This document shows, piece after piece, positions 44,400-55,738 of a DNA stretch of 64,000 bases (positions within the stretch are counted from its first letter, which is position 1; every line of letters starts with the position of its first letter). Below the pieces are notes generated by a model. It did no database searches, was not told the origin of the DNA, and worked only from the letters and a program-made list of their open reading frames with translations. The position numbers were made by a program, and so were the translations under genes. The stretch lies in NCBI GenBank assembly GCA_951802425.1, contig OX637804.1:1302001-1366000 (forward strand). Direction: 5' to 3'. This stretch comes from Clavaria fumosa. Its lineage: Eukaryota > Basidiomycota > Agaricomycetes > Agaricales > Clavariaceae.

Positions 44400-45639
44400 A
44401 GTATGGTGTCGCTATTAGGAAAGGTGCTGTTGAAGAGGAATCCCAGAGGCATAAACAGTTGAGTTTGAGCGATCGCGATTGAGCGAGACCACTGGGGAGA
44501 GGAAGGCATTCGAGGGTGGTTTGGTTGTGACTGTTGTGGTCACAGTTCAGTTCAGTTCAGCCTCAAGTGAGCCAGTTTATTGTAGCACATCAGCAATCTC
44601 ATCCACTAGGAAAATAATTGGGGTGATAAATTGATATACCATCATACCAATCAGCCAGTTTTATTATTGTGTTTTGCATGTGACCTTGCAAAACACAATA
44701 AACTGGTTATAACCTGGTTTATACTTGGCCACAATGGCCAGGAATTGGCTGAGAGAGGCCTAAAACAGTGTTTTGGCTGTATCTCAGCCAAAGAAGCCCA
44801 ATAACCAAGTTCACCTCAGACTGAAACAACACTGAATGATGAAGAACAAGTCTCAGATGATATTTGGCAGCCTGGAACATGTTTTGACAGCACAAGACTC
44901 AGAGTCAGACTCTGATTCAGATGGAAGTGTGCCAGAGTGGGAGCTGGAAAATGAAGAACTTCAGGAGTGTTTTGTGGATCTGGCAAAAGTGCAAGGGGAT
45001 GACCTAACAGATGAGGATTGGTTACCTTATGAGCTGCTCAAAAAAAAAGAAGAAAACTCCTGCTCAACAAAAGCTGTATGTGCCTCACAATGCCTCACAA
45101 TGGATAATACTTATGAGTGTATACACTGTATCATCTGGGGCTCACAAGAAAAGCTGCCATCTAGGCAGTCAGAAGGCAGAAGCAGCACTTTCAAGTCTTG
45201 CAGAGTGCTATGATGTCCATCAATGCTATTCTGAATACACAGACATGTGACATGAACCCCTAGCATAGGTTGGTTTTCAGGCTCAAAATTTTGGCCATTC
45301 TCAAAAGTCATGGAGAATTTTAAATTTTAACTGAAGTTCACCTCCACAAATCCAAATCTGAGCTCAGTTTTACCCTAAATTTATCTTGTTCAGCCCTAAT
45401 AAGAATAGGGTGTAATGCAGGTCACCTGCAGGTATTTCAATGCTGACCCACACCCACACCTGGGGAGTGACCCTACCCATAACCCAGCAGGTTTCCCCAA
45501 CAAAATAAGCCCTAGAACATCCAAAATGAACAAAAATTGAGTGACATGTATGCTTGAAACAGTGATTTCAGATTGTTGTAAGCATATCTCACTCAATTCT
45601 TGTCCAATCTGGATGTTCTTGTTTAAAAGCAAAGGCAGT
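44400..45639. other. AT-rich repeat-bearing spacer upstream of Dcp1
   Basis: Left part of a 4.5 kb island between Dcp1 and DcpS. It contains a GTTCA microrepeat near 44545-44560, a hairpin at 44652-44706 listed separately, and an open frame at 44836-45213 encoding an acidic 125-residue peptide (DSESDSDSDGSVPEWELENE). This peptide resembles the acidic starts of some transposon proteins but I cannot assign it. Base composition (AT-rich) and missing splice structure suggest old transposon debris. Confidence 0.5.
44652..44706. repeat. Near-perfect inverted repeat (hairpin)
   Basis: CCAGTTTTATTATTGTGTTT pairs with AAACACAATAAACTGG across a centre GCATGTGACCTTGC. The arms are about 22 bp. It may be a minimal MITE or a transposon end. 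Confidence 0.6.
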
Positions 45640-46103
45640 TAGTGAATGGCATGGGTTACCCACAGGTAAATTTGACTGTACCAGTACCCACACCTGACAG
45701 TACCCTTACCCATGGGTATGGGTCCACTAAACTGCCAGGTACAGGTACGGGTTTGTACCTCTAACTATGCTATGCACAAATACTAGACTACAATGGTGTC
45801 CCACCCATCTGCCATCTCCTCCTCATCTCCTTCAACTTCAGCCAGTACTGTGACACCCATAACATCATTGTCCTTCACTAGACCTAACTTACTCCACATA
45901 CCAATGCAAATCAATGCCCAAGTTGACTGAGCTGACAGCCAATTCTGGACATGCAACAATAGGATCCACCCTTGACTGGCTACCTGTGTACCCCTATGAA
46001 GGGTATGGGTTTTGGAAGGGTCCAGAATCCATTACCCATACCCACACCCAGCCATACCTGTGAAGCAAACCTGTGTGGGTACCAATACCCATGCAATTCA
46101 CTA
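45640..46103. mobile_element. hAT-type MITE, copy A (464 bp)
   Basis: The terminal inverted repeats are TAGTGAATGGCATGGGT at the left and the complement of ACCCATGCAATTCACTA at the right. The element is flanked by a perfect 8 bp target-site duplication AAGGCAGT (45632-45639 and 46104-46111). An 8 bp duplication and a TAGTG terminus are typical of hAT elements. The interior is rich in GGGTACC-like short repeats. It is an inverted-orientation relative of copy B at 46824-48739. No transposase is present. Confidence 0.9.
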
Positions 46104-46111
46104 AAGGCAGT

Positions 46112-46815
46112 GGAATGCTGACCTGCACCCAACCCATACCTAATACCTGCCTGTTAACCCACAGTAAGTAGGGGATTGAATGCTATTCCATACCAAATAT
46201 TTTGATAATTTTTAGAGATTTCTTCACCAGATATACATATTGCCCTCAAGTCAAACTTGTAAAACATTGTAAGGGTTTTTGAGTCACTGTATTTCATGCA
46301 ATTTAATGCCCAGAATATTACTCTAAATGCTAGGGAAAGACATCCACTTTTGAGATAAAACAATTCTAGAATTAATTTGAGCAAATTAGGCTTGGTCACA
46401 AGTGCACTCTTGGATCTTTGTCCAAAAAATCCCCATGCTTTAATTGTCAATTTGCTGCTACAATATTGAGTCAAAAAATCTGTAAAAATATGATTCTGAA
46501 AGCTATTAATCAGGTCTATGAGATGCAAAGCCCAAAATAATATATATCTGAGCAGCATGATCAATGAGACTTAAATTTATATTGTTTTGCATTTTGTATC
46601 TGATAGACCTGATTAATAGCTTTCAGAATCATATTTTTACAGATTTTTTGACTCAATACTGCAGCAGCAAATTGACAATTAAAGCATGGGAATTTTTTGG
46701 ACAAAGATCTGTGAGTGCACTCATTACCAAGCCTAGAGCAAATCAGTTGAGATGAGTTTTCAAATTTCAACCTCAAAATAAATTTATATCACACTGCCAC
46801 TGCTTATATTTAAAT
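46112..46815. other. AT-rich spacer containing a ~160 bp-arm palindrome
   Basis: The sequence between the two hAT MITEs. It contains inverted arms 46380-46540 and 46588-46749 (shared block includes TGCTTTAATTGTCAATTTGC and its complement). The outer parts, 46112-46380 and 46750-46815, do not pair. It is probably another non-autonomous element, but I could not find clear ends or target duplications. Confidence 0.6.
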
Positions 46816-47243
46816 ATTGAGGTTAGTGAATTGCATGGGTATTGGTACCCGCATGGGTTTTCTTCACGGGTATGGGTAGGTGCAGGTATGGGTAATGGAT
46901 TCTGGACCCTTCCAAAACCCGTACCCTTCATAGGGGTACATGGGTAGCCAGTCAGCGTGGATCCTATTGTCGCATGTCCAGATTTGGCTGTCAGCCCAGT
47001 CAACTTGGGCATTGATTTGCATTGGCATGTAGAGTAAGTTAGGTCTAGTGAAGGACAATGATGTTATGGGTGTCACAGTACTGGCTGAAGTTGAAGGAGA
47101 TGAGGAGGAGATGGCAGATGGGTGGGACACCATTGTATTTGTGCATAGTGTAGTTAGAAGTACAAACCCGTACCCGTACCCAGCAGTTTAGTGGACCCGT
47201 ACCCATGGGTAAGGGTACTGTCAGGTGCGGGTAGGGGTACAGT

Positions 47244-48699
47244 TGTCAGGACCCATTCATTTTTCCTTGCCCAAGCCAACTTCACCCACATCCACGAGCT
47301 TCCCGACGACCCTCTACAACCTCGCGAGTCCCTCTATACACTTCCGGGACCCGCTGTCTCCTTCCAGAAGCCTCTCCAACCTCCCCCATGCTCACACGAC
47401 ACTTGCGACGCTTCCTATTACTCCACCCTACGTGCATACTTCACCCGGACCCACCAATCCTATGCGCTACACACCGATACGCGTCTACTTCCACCAGCAC
47501 GTGACTTGCCGCGCGGCACCCCCGGCACTACCACTACCAGCGCCAATACGTTACCAGTGTTACGACTGTTACTTGCGTTACCAGCGTTACCCACGTGACT
47601 ACCCGCCCATAGGTCACCTGCATCACTAGCGTCACCCACGTGATTGCTCTTATGATCTCGCGACCTTAACACTCAAACACGCCACCAACGGTCAGCTGTA
47701 TGTACACTTCAAATATGCGTCCCTTCTTCTCCTCAGTCGTCTATAATTACATTACTTATGATCCGAGAAATCCCTCCATAGTTATAGCGACGTATATACT
47801 TATTTAACTAGGTCGCGACCCGTGACAGGTCATCTTCGCAACCTTACCTATGCATACCTAACCCCTCGCGACCTTAGTAGAACACGCGCCCAGTCACTTT
47901 ACGACTAAACATACCCCGTACTACTATAGTCTTGTCGCCTGGCGACCTCTGTACTTTCCCTTTTTCGTTATACTCTCTCTACGTACGTATATAAGGTCTC
48001 ACATGTACTTATGGTACTCTAGACTTGATATTGACGCACATTGGTTTAAGCTTGAGGCTAGTACGCCCTTTGAGCTTGGAACCATCACGATTGATAGGTC
48101 TTGTCTCTCTTGGTGACCACAAGATCGCCAAGACACACTCTACTCTGTTCTCACTCACCCTCTGCGCTCCTACAACTCGCGTGATCTAAGTATTCTCTAT
48201 TATTCGTCTTGGTACTGATCTTGGAACCCTACAGGTTGGCAAAGTCATCGCCTTCACCGACACATTTCTCAACACCATCGCGACCACCGTGACCCTTCCA
48301 GCATTCTCTATTTCTTTCACCTTGTCTTTTTCCTTCTCTACGCTTTGTTGGTCGACCTCGCGACCTTCTCAGCGTTATTACTTTCTCCCACCTCATCTAT
48401 TCCTTTCTTCACGCTTCATTGGTCGACTTCGCGACCCTCTCAGCATCACCCATTTCCCCCCTCCTCGTCAATTTCCTCCTTTACGCTTCGTCTACCGACT
48501 TCGCAACCTTCCCAACGATGTCTTCCTCCTTTATACTTGTCTTTCTTCGCTCTTACATCTTTTCAGACGTCTTCGCGACCTTCCGGGACCGAGCATTCTC
48601 GACTGTGCTCAACAGTTGATTGGTCTTAGCGAGTTTCCAACATAGGTCACCAACAAGTCGATCTCCGGCACTACTATCGAGACAGGACAGGCCCTAACA
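47244..48699 (+). mobile_element. 1.46 kb solo LTR nested in a hAT MITE
   Basis: It begins TGTCAGGACC and ends GGCCCTAACA, imperfect inverted TG...CA termini typical of LTRs. It is flanked by a perfect 5 bp target-site duplication ACAGT (47239-47243 and 48700-48704). Copy A of the MITE shows the empty site. The interior is C-rich with many TCGCGACC motifs, a possible TATA box GTATATAAGG near 47987, and about four ~71 bp imperfect tandem units at 48340-48590. No internal retrotransposon genes are attached, so it is a solo LTR left by LTR-LTR recombination. The plus orientation is inferred from the TATA-like box. Confidence 0.88.
48340..48590. repeat. Four imperfect ~71 bp tandem units inside the solo LTR
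   Basis: Units are marked by GGTCGACCTCGCGACCTTC near 48353, GGTCGACTTCGCGACCCTC near 48422, ACCGACTTCGCAACCTTC near 48495 and GACGTCTTCGCGACCTTC near 48566. Each is followed by a pyrimidine-rich stretch. Confidence 0.7.
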
Positions 48700-48873
48700 A
48701 CAGTCAAATTTACCCATGGGTTACCCATGCCATTCACTAATTGAGGTTGAAATTCAAAATCCCTTTCTTTCAAATTACTATCAAAGTGCCTGTGGAAGCC
48801 TGAAACCACAACTTGTGTGTCAGTGCTGTAATGGGGGCCACAATAAATACAAGTTGGCTAAACCTTAAATCTT

Positions 48874-50123
48874 AAATGGTCAACAGCGGACTTAACGGAT
48901 GTTGACTACCCAACCCATAGGTCAGTGTCATTTTCTGGAAAATGTTACTGTCCAGCTCAATCTGCAGAGGTCTGTGGTCAGAATAAGATGGCGATGGCCA
49001 TTCGTACTGCGCACAAGTGAAATGACGTTGTCCAGTAGATGGGCCTGTCCAACATTCATCCCTCTCAGCCCATATTGGTTTGCATTCACGATGTGAACGT
49101 GGAAGTGGTCTACATGCATATGTTCAGGATTAGAAAAAGACGGTTGGGACCAACAAGCTCACAGTAACTTGGTTGATAATGCACATACATTCTCAACGCA
49201 CCTTCCAGGATGCCCCATCTTTCCCTGGCAACTTTTTGTCCCTCATGCCTAATGGCCTTCAACATTCTCAGGTGTTTTCCTTCTAAGTCCCTTAAACTCT
49301 TGACTTGGCCGCTTCGCGCGATCGCGACCAAATATAAAGCGGACATAGTTCGCAAGTCCCACTTCATATCAGGGAGGATCACGAACTCGTCGCAGGAATA
49401 CAGAACCTTATCTGCTTCTGATGCTCCGGAAAGAACGTCGTCAATCCTGTGTCTCTCGTCATAATTGAATCTGTGTTTGGAGAAGTAAGAAAAGGACTAA
49501 CCATTTCGTCCTGGATCGGGGGAACGCCTCGATGAAGGGCTGCACGATGCGCTCATACTTCTCAGGTGTTTCTTGGACCATGAACATGTCCTGCGTCGAG
49601 TACTGTGTTTCGTCTCTTAATGGTGGCTCATCGAACCCCAGACTGAATCACCTTCCGGATGTGCAACTCGGTTGCTGGGCAAATGATGTCGATCTTGATA
49701 TCCGGCGGTGTTTTGTAAGGTTCATCCTCCCGGCCGAACTGACCAATCAGGGAAGTGTACTGAGCAAAGGTACTCAGTGCTCAGAGGCACGCACGGGTGG
49801 AGTGATATAGAAGGAGCAAGGTAACTCTCACGATGTCCGTAGTCTCAAGGACCTCAACGTCAGTTTTCTCGAGGAGTTTGCCAAAATTTCCAGCGTCAAG
49901 AGAGGTCCGTTCTACCCTCAATATCGCCTGAGACCTTTCCACGGAGCCGCGATCGTTGTGGTTCCTGTGGTCCAACGTCCCCAGCAAGGCAAAGCTATGC
50001 GTCAACGGATCTACAGGCAACAACGGTCGCGACCGCTCAGTACGGTGAACTTGAAAGTTTCAGTGATACGGAAAGACACCTTCGCTAAGCACCTTCTCCA
50101 GAACGAACGAACGAAGCAATGAA
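48874..50123 (-). CDS. DCS1: Scavenger mRNA decapping enzyme DcpS (HIT family)
   Basis: Hydrolyses the m7GpppN cap left after 3'-5' mRNA decay. The start MDSSLLRSFVLEKVLSE is at 50123; an intron ending at TTGCCTGTAG joins it to DPLTHSFALLGTLDHRNHND. Later exons give FGREDEPYKTPPDIKIDIIC, FMVQETPEKYERIVQPFIEA, VILPDMKWDLRTMSALYLVA, IARSGQVKSLRDLEGKHLRM and, across an intron, YHFHVHIVNANQYGLRGMNV, which holds the histidine triad HFHVHI. Splicing the last intron (GTGCGCAG...CTCTGCAG) gives IELDSNIFQKMTLTYGLGSQ and TAA at 48874-48876. All core motifs are present, so the enzyme should be active. A 3' neighbour on the same strand is Dcp1, beyond the transposon island. Confidence 0.92.
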
Positions 50124-50379
50124 CTATCCATTTGGTTTAGAAGGTTGAATTATTGGGTATTGGGAGTGGCGGCGCCGGAATGGAGACTCTGGAGAGCTGT
50201 CGCGGTCACGTGCCCGGTTGTGTTTAATTATGTAACATCGTTCACATCCATCCTCGACATCGACCATGAAGGAGAGCCGCACACCCAGACTAGATCTGTC
50301 ATCATTCAGCCCAGTGTTGAGGAGGTCTACACTGATGCCGATCGTCAAAGACCTTGGCTTAACAAACACATCAATAAAC

Positions 50380-52980
50380 ATGTCTTCTGAAGCGGCGAAG
50401 TCTCTTTTGAGTCCGCCCCCAGAGGAAACATTACGGAGACTACCAGTGGGTTGTGTTGGAATTGCTAGACTATTGTTTCTGATGACTGTCTCGTTACAGA
50501 AGATGAGCTCTTACGCTCAGTCGTCGCCATCGAGCTCTTCTAAGGCAACGGCCGCTAAGCGCAAACACCGTGATCTGGATGGAGACCGTGCGCCAGTGGT
50601 CCCTCTTTCTTCGCGCCATTCCTACTCGCGAAGACGCAGCAGCACTCCACTTAAAGTCATCACATACGAACCGCCTACTGAGCATTTCACGCCGCCGAAG
50701 GAAATCGTCATCACTCCCGGCGCAAGTGCAAACGCAAGAAGACGGAGCACCACGACGAAGAAGAAACCTACCTCTCTGAGGCTGTCTATTAAGAAGGAGA
50801 TGCCAGATATTGATTTTAGCAAGCCTATCGACCCACCCAGTCCGTCAGACGACCCTCTCCTTTTAAGTGGACCGCCGCTCATCCTGAATCCGAGAATGGG
50901 AAGACCCAGACGAATAACGTCGAAAGCAAGCTCGGATGCCGGCGGATACAGTTTTGATTCAGATTCAGATTGTTGCTTGGATAGCAACAAGGATGCGATT
51001 GGCCAGAGCGAGGCAGGGGAGTATACTGGGCGATTCAAGATGTTAACAGTCCCGACCAAGGCAGATCCGCCAACAAGCGGAACGAGAGAAAGGATCGAAA
51101 GATGGGGGACTCCAAGAAGTCCTTTCCCGTTCAACATTACCAAGAAGGCAAGACAAACATCGCAAGACGGCTCAGGTGAACCGACCGTCACTCGCGAAGA
51201 TTGTAGGGGGGTTGCAATAGCTGAGGCGGAGATATTCCGAGCTGCTGAAAGCCCTCGTAGAGATTCGACTGGAGGGATGGGAGGTTCTGCGGAAGGTTCA
51301 CTGCTCATGACAGCTTCCATCTATACGCACGTGGAATCAAGCCGAGCAGAACAAGATCAACCCGGCGACGATGTAGCTCTAGACAGCCAGCGGTCTCACA
51401 ACATTTTCACTTCACCTGATCGTCAGACAGTGGAAGTTGACAAAGGTTTGGGCAGAGCTGTTGACGAGGCTTCCGACGACATTTCCGACGACGAAGGTGA
51501 TGGCCAGGTCAGTGTCGGAGTTATCAGGCTCACCAGCCTCGATCCGAGGGCAGCCGCACGAGCAGCAGCAATATTGAGAATGGTAAACTATTCACCAGAG
51601 ATTTCATTGCAACTCAGCTGAACAGGTCCCGCAGCACGACTATGATTGGTTGCCAAAAAATGAGCCGACGGAGCACTGGCGTTTGAGTTCAGGAGATATG
51701 TGTGACCTGGAAGCCGGAGCAGGAGAGCAGGAGGCAGCCAGCCTTAGTGAAGCAAGTGGAAGAAATCAGACGAACTCGCCGGGCAGTCTTCCAGAACAGG
51801 CCGAATCGATATTGGACAAACCCTCCAGATCTCAACTAGAGCTTGCTTTGAACCCGGAGAAACGATCAGCGGCGGATAACACCATGCCGCCAAATACCGA
51901 AGGCTCACGCGCCTCGCCTACCCCCCGAGAGTGGACAAAGACCCACTGGAAGCAACTTGACAGCTGCTTTACAGACGAACGGCTTGCTCTCGCCGCTTGT
52001 GAAGGGCTGGGAATTAACCAACTTGCAGGTGTAGATGACGTTGACCTCAGGAATGTGGTGAAACGATTCATGTGCACGCTGGGAGACATCTCTAAGACGG
52101 ACTGCGCCGCGGCCTGGACTAGGTATGCATTTAACTGGCTTTCTTTTTCATAAACTAAGTCATTTCACTTCTGTTGGATAGCGAGGAGCTGTTAGCCAGA
52201 GCCAAGGCGTTGCAGAAGAAGCAAAGGGCTGGGAATGTCGCACCCCCAACCCCTCATGGTACTCCTGCGCTGCCCAGAAGATTGATAGAGAGCCAGAGCT
52301 CCCCTCAAGCAACTTGTATGCCTCCGGCGCATCGTCAACTTACCCCATTATCCGTCCTACCGAATGCCTGCCTGTTTTCTGACACACGACCCCTTTTGCC
52401 CTCCACTCAGGCGTCACCGTCACTTCTTGCGCCCCAGTACTCGCATCTTCTGGAAGAAGCTCTGGCTGTCAAAAGTTCAAATCTCCGCTCCGCTTCAGTT
52501 GGGTCCCCGAGGAACCATCGTGATTTCCAACACCAATCTGATTGTGCGCAGCGAGTCTTGCCAGCCGAAGTACCCATTTTTCCCTCTATAAAAAGGAGAA
52601 ATGTTCTCGCATCCTCTTTTGTCTCGTCCCTCCCGGTACCGAGGACACAGATGCACCTGAACAGAACAACTTGTCCTCGCCTCCCGCCTCCTCCTCCTGA
52701 GATAATCGATAAACGGAGAGGCCCAATTGAAACGCCTGTACGCATGCTCCCACCGAAACCGACGCATCCAAAGGAATTGGTCGACCTCCACCCTGTCCCT
52801 GACTCAAAACCCTCATATATTCCAGTTAGGAAGAAACCGCGGCGTTTAGTTGATCTTTATCCAACGCCGCTTCCCAGATCGATGAAACCCACCTTCAGCA
52901 CGCAACCACGGAAACTCAGTGGAGGTAGTGTAATGCAGCTTGTCAGGAGCTTTGAGGAGATAGGGAACCGTTCGATATGA
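50380..52980 (+). CDS. Unrecognised Ser/Pro-rich nuclear-type protein
   Basis: Four exons. The start is taken at 50380 (MSSEAAKSLLSPPPEETLRR); an upstream in-frame ATG at 50266 also exists. Intron 1 (GTGGGTTG...CGTTACAG) joins LRRLP to KMSSYAQSSPSSSS. Intron 2 (GTAAACTA...TGAACAG) joins AILRM to VPQHDYDWLPKNEPTEHWRL. Intron 3 (GTATGCAT...TGGATAG) joins AAAWT to SEELLARAKALQKKQRAG. The product is about 810 residues, largely disordered, with basic clusters (KRKHRD, RRRSS, RRSTTTKKK) and SP/TP sites. One compact conserved-looking domain spans WTKTHWKQLDSCFTDERLAL, VDDVDLRNVVKRFMCTLGD and SEELLARAKALQKKQ. I do not know the family. The pattern suits a chromatin or cell-cycle protein, as a guess. 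Confidence 0.75.
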
Positions 52981-54222
52981 GAATGGAAGGCTACATTCTG
53001 GCTTAGAAATATTACAACGTCAATGATACCGAAGTATTGCTGAGTGTCATGGTGCTAATGTCACACCGTCCTCGGCGCTCACGGTTGAGATCCTGGCTGG
53101 AGAGGCTCGGGGTGGACATCAAAATGCAGGAGTTGCGGGCATAACCGCAGGGACAGTCTGCCATCATCAGGATCACACCTGCATCCCAATTTGTCATCGT
53201 TGGGCCCGCGTGTGTGGTGCCATGAGCAAGGGGAGATAGAGGAGGTGAATACAAGGGAGGTCAAAACTACATATTTGCAGTGTTTGCCTGGTATGCACTT
53301 TCCTAGTGCACCTCCACAGACTCATGCCCAACCTTCTAAGTATATAAAGCCCTTACACCTACTATGTATCTATTCCTTAAATTGGAATAGAACTCTCTTC
53401 CACTATGCACCCAGTTGTGTAGGGTGATGTCACATATGAAATATTTCAACATAGGAGTGGGTAAGCATGGATGTTGATACACATACAACTAGATAATTAG
53501 TGAATGGGCAGGGATTAAAAAGGGGTATGAATCCATCAACCCCTACCCCACCCTCAAAAACCCTACCCCCTTGCCCAAGGGTGGGTTGAAAGGGGTATGA
53601 TATAAGCAGTGATGCAAAATGGTGTAACATGCCTGGTTATCATTTTCCACATCATTACATTTCATTACAATTTCTATTCTCACAACATGTTATAAGTGAT
53701 GACAGGCCTGCTTGGTCATACCCTCTTTGACCCTGGGGGTATGAGGGGTACAGATTTCCAAATCCTAATCCTACTCCCCAACACCCTAAAACACAACAAT
53801 TCTTATCTAGGGAATGACACAGGTATAGGTAACCTGTGTAGCCCAATCCTCCTCTCTCCTCACCTTTAAGAACTTGTTCTTTCTAGTTACCTTGTATCTC
53901 CAACCCCATAGATATGGACAAGCAGTGTATAGTAGGTACTGTGTACCAGTAGATACCTCACCTCAGAATTCTAGTAATTCCTGCCTTCTCCACCTGAGAC
54001 CCATCCAAAGGTAAAGACAGTCTAGTGCACCTTTACATAATTCCAAGGTCCTCCAACCCTACTGTACCTCACATGCTTGTGACCTGGGGCTCATCCTCTT
54101 CACCCTCCAACTCAGAAGCTACACTGGCTTTCAAGCTCCACTCTTACCCTCACCCAGTTCCAGTTAGGAACTGAAGACCCATATGGGGTAGTCCATATGG
54201 ACAAAAAAAGAACTTTGCCAAG
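52981..54222. other. Gene-poor transition into transposon region
   Basis: 52981-53420 is ordinary intergenic sequence. From about 53490 the sequence is AT-rich with CCCTACCCC/GGGGTAT repeats. A TAGTGAATGGGCAGGG sequence at 53498 resembles one end of the hAT MITE family, but no matching second end or target duplication was found. No gene is supported. Confidence 0.5.
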
Positions 54223-55020
54223 ATGATTACAGGCAAACTGGACAGCCCAGACCCTTGGGGATTTCAAGACACCCCACTCAGTGACAATGAATCAAGCCAG
54301 GAAGAGGCACAAACTGCACATTCCAAAGAAAGTCCAGAAGGCCCAAATGATCAGAACAACTTTGACATTGACACCCTTGACAAACAGTTTACACATGTCA
54401 CATCAGAAGTGTCCCTAACAACTAATAATGAAGAGAGCATGCACAGAACCCTGCCCCAGGCCAAGAATGACTCCTGCTGACAATCAAGATCTTGGTTGCA
54501 GATTTCACCAGAGAAAAGAAAGACTATGAAACATTTGTCTGATCCCTGAACCTGGAGTTCATGGTGAACCTGCACTACTATGCTGCAGGCCAGAACAAAA
54601 TCTTCTTCACACTCTCAAAGATGAATAAGGATTTCACTCCCAAATGGTGACTCTGGCAATGAAGGTAGAGTTCTTCCTGGCCTTCAAAACCCTTATGGTG
54701 AAGGCCCACTACACTGAGGTTCACCACAGCACAGTGATGGTCAACCTCCTAAAGATGAATCTCAGTATTGGACTTGTGGACCAGGTCTATGCCTCCACCC
54801 CAATGCTGACCACCTATGTCAAGTGGAAGGCCAAAGTGCCCAAGCTCAATGCTCTATACCAGGAGCAGAAGGCTTTTGGGGAATCAATGGAGTACTACCT
54901 AGCCCCATAACCTCAGGCTGCAAACCCAATGCTGAAACCACAGGCCCCCATAATTAAACCACAGTACCTACAGCAGGTACCACTGCCAAAAGCTTGGCAA
55001 CCCCAGACTCAGGAGCCAAT
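54223..55020 (+). pseudogene. Degenerate Ty3/gypsy-type gag fragment
   Basis: Broken plus-strand frames resemble the gag at 61051-62121: LEFMVNLHYYAAGQNKIFFT with SKMNKDFTPKW matches LRLQFLGNQGLYATDLNKIL and the following region, and PMLTTYVKWKAKVPKLNALY matches PMLTTYVEWKGLVERLDAQQ. The upstream frame 54223-54480 (acidic) may be the start of the same element. Stops and frameshifts are frequent, so this is an old inactive relative in the opposite orientation. Confidence 0.7.
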
Positions 55021-55337
55021 GCCCAAGACACTGTGGTGACTTCAAGGATACAGGGACTTGATGCAGGTGGACTGAAAGAAGGGGTCCAAGGCAAACATCA
55101 AGTATTTCAACTGGGACACAGGAGCTACTTGCAATGTTGCTCCTGGCTCCCACCAACCATTAATGATGTAACAGTCCACTTTCTCAAGGAATTGTTTCTT
55201 GAATGCCTCAGCACACCCAGGCAAATAATATTTATAGACTTTCTTCTTGTCTATCAGAGGTATGTGGTGATTCACTGTGTGAAACAGAGGCAGTCTGGGG
55301 GGAACACCCCCAAAGTGTTCAGTGTACTGGCTAAACC

Positions 55338-55487
55338 TGTCAGTCCAGGGTCCTCACAGAAAGCGAGAGGGGAAATAACTCAATTTCAGCATAAGGGACT
55401 GACACTACTACATGGGTACTATATATACTAGGGAAAGGGGCTGTGTGGCATGGGTGGGTCATGAGGATACAAACAAGGCTATGCGCA
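55338..55487 (-). repeat. LTR-like repeat, left member (3' LTR of gypsy element)
   Basis: 150 bp starting TGTCAGTCCAGGGTCCTCAC and ending near GGCTATGCGCA match 62919-63067 with few differences. The position downstream of the minus-strand pol gene suggests the 3' LTR. Similarity stops after GCGC, so the full LTR is probably longer on one side. No target duplication was found. Confidence 0.7.
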
Positions 55488-55738
55488 CTGAGTCGTGAGG
55501 TGTAGGGGAGGTGGATTAGGGTAAATGAGATGCTAAAATGGGAAGGCAGCGGGCAGGCACAGATAGGGAGCGCAGACAAGAGAAATGCTTGGCGTGGGCT
55601 TGGTTGTCCAAGGGGAGACCTCAGTTAAACCCAATTAGGATAGATTGATTGATGGGACCTGTCAGTTTCGCTATCGCGGATCCACCTCCATCACGAATTC
55701 CAAAGTGTGGGAAAGTTTGAGAAACATGGGTGCAGGTA

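Larger units (their letters stand above)
46824..48739. mobile_element. hAT-type MITE, copy B, interrupted by a solo LTR
   Basis: Same family as copy A but in the opposite orientation: left end TAGTGAATTGCATGGGT, right end complement of ACCCATGCCATTCACTA. The flanking 8 bp target-site duplication ATTGAGGT is perfect (46816-46823 and 48740-48747). When the solo LTR (47244-48699) and one 5 bp repeat are set aside, about 455 bp remain, matching copy A end to end, including the join GGTACAGTCAAATTTACC. Confidence 0.92.

Noticed and set aside
44836..45213. 125-residue acidic open frame as a gene
   Set aside because: It lies in an AT-rich repeat island, has no recognisable domain and degenerates into low-complexity sequence; it is probably transposon debris.
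46840..47240. GGGTAC/GGGTACGGGTA runs as telomere-like sequence
   Set aside because: They are irregular, lie inside a MITE with clear ends and target duplication, and appear inverted in copy A.
53498..53520. Third hAT MITE of the TAGTGAAT family
   Set aside because: Only one end-like sequence is present; no second end and no 8 bp target duplication were found.
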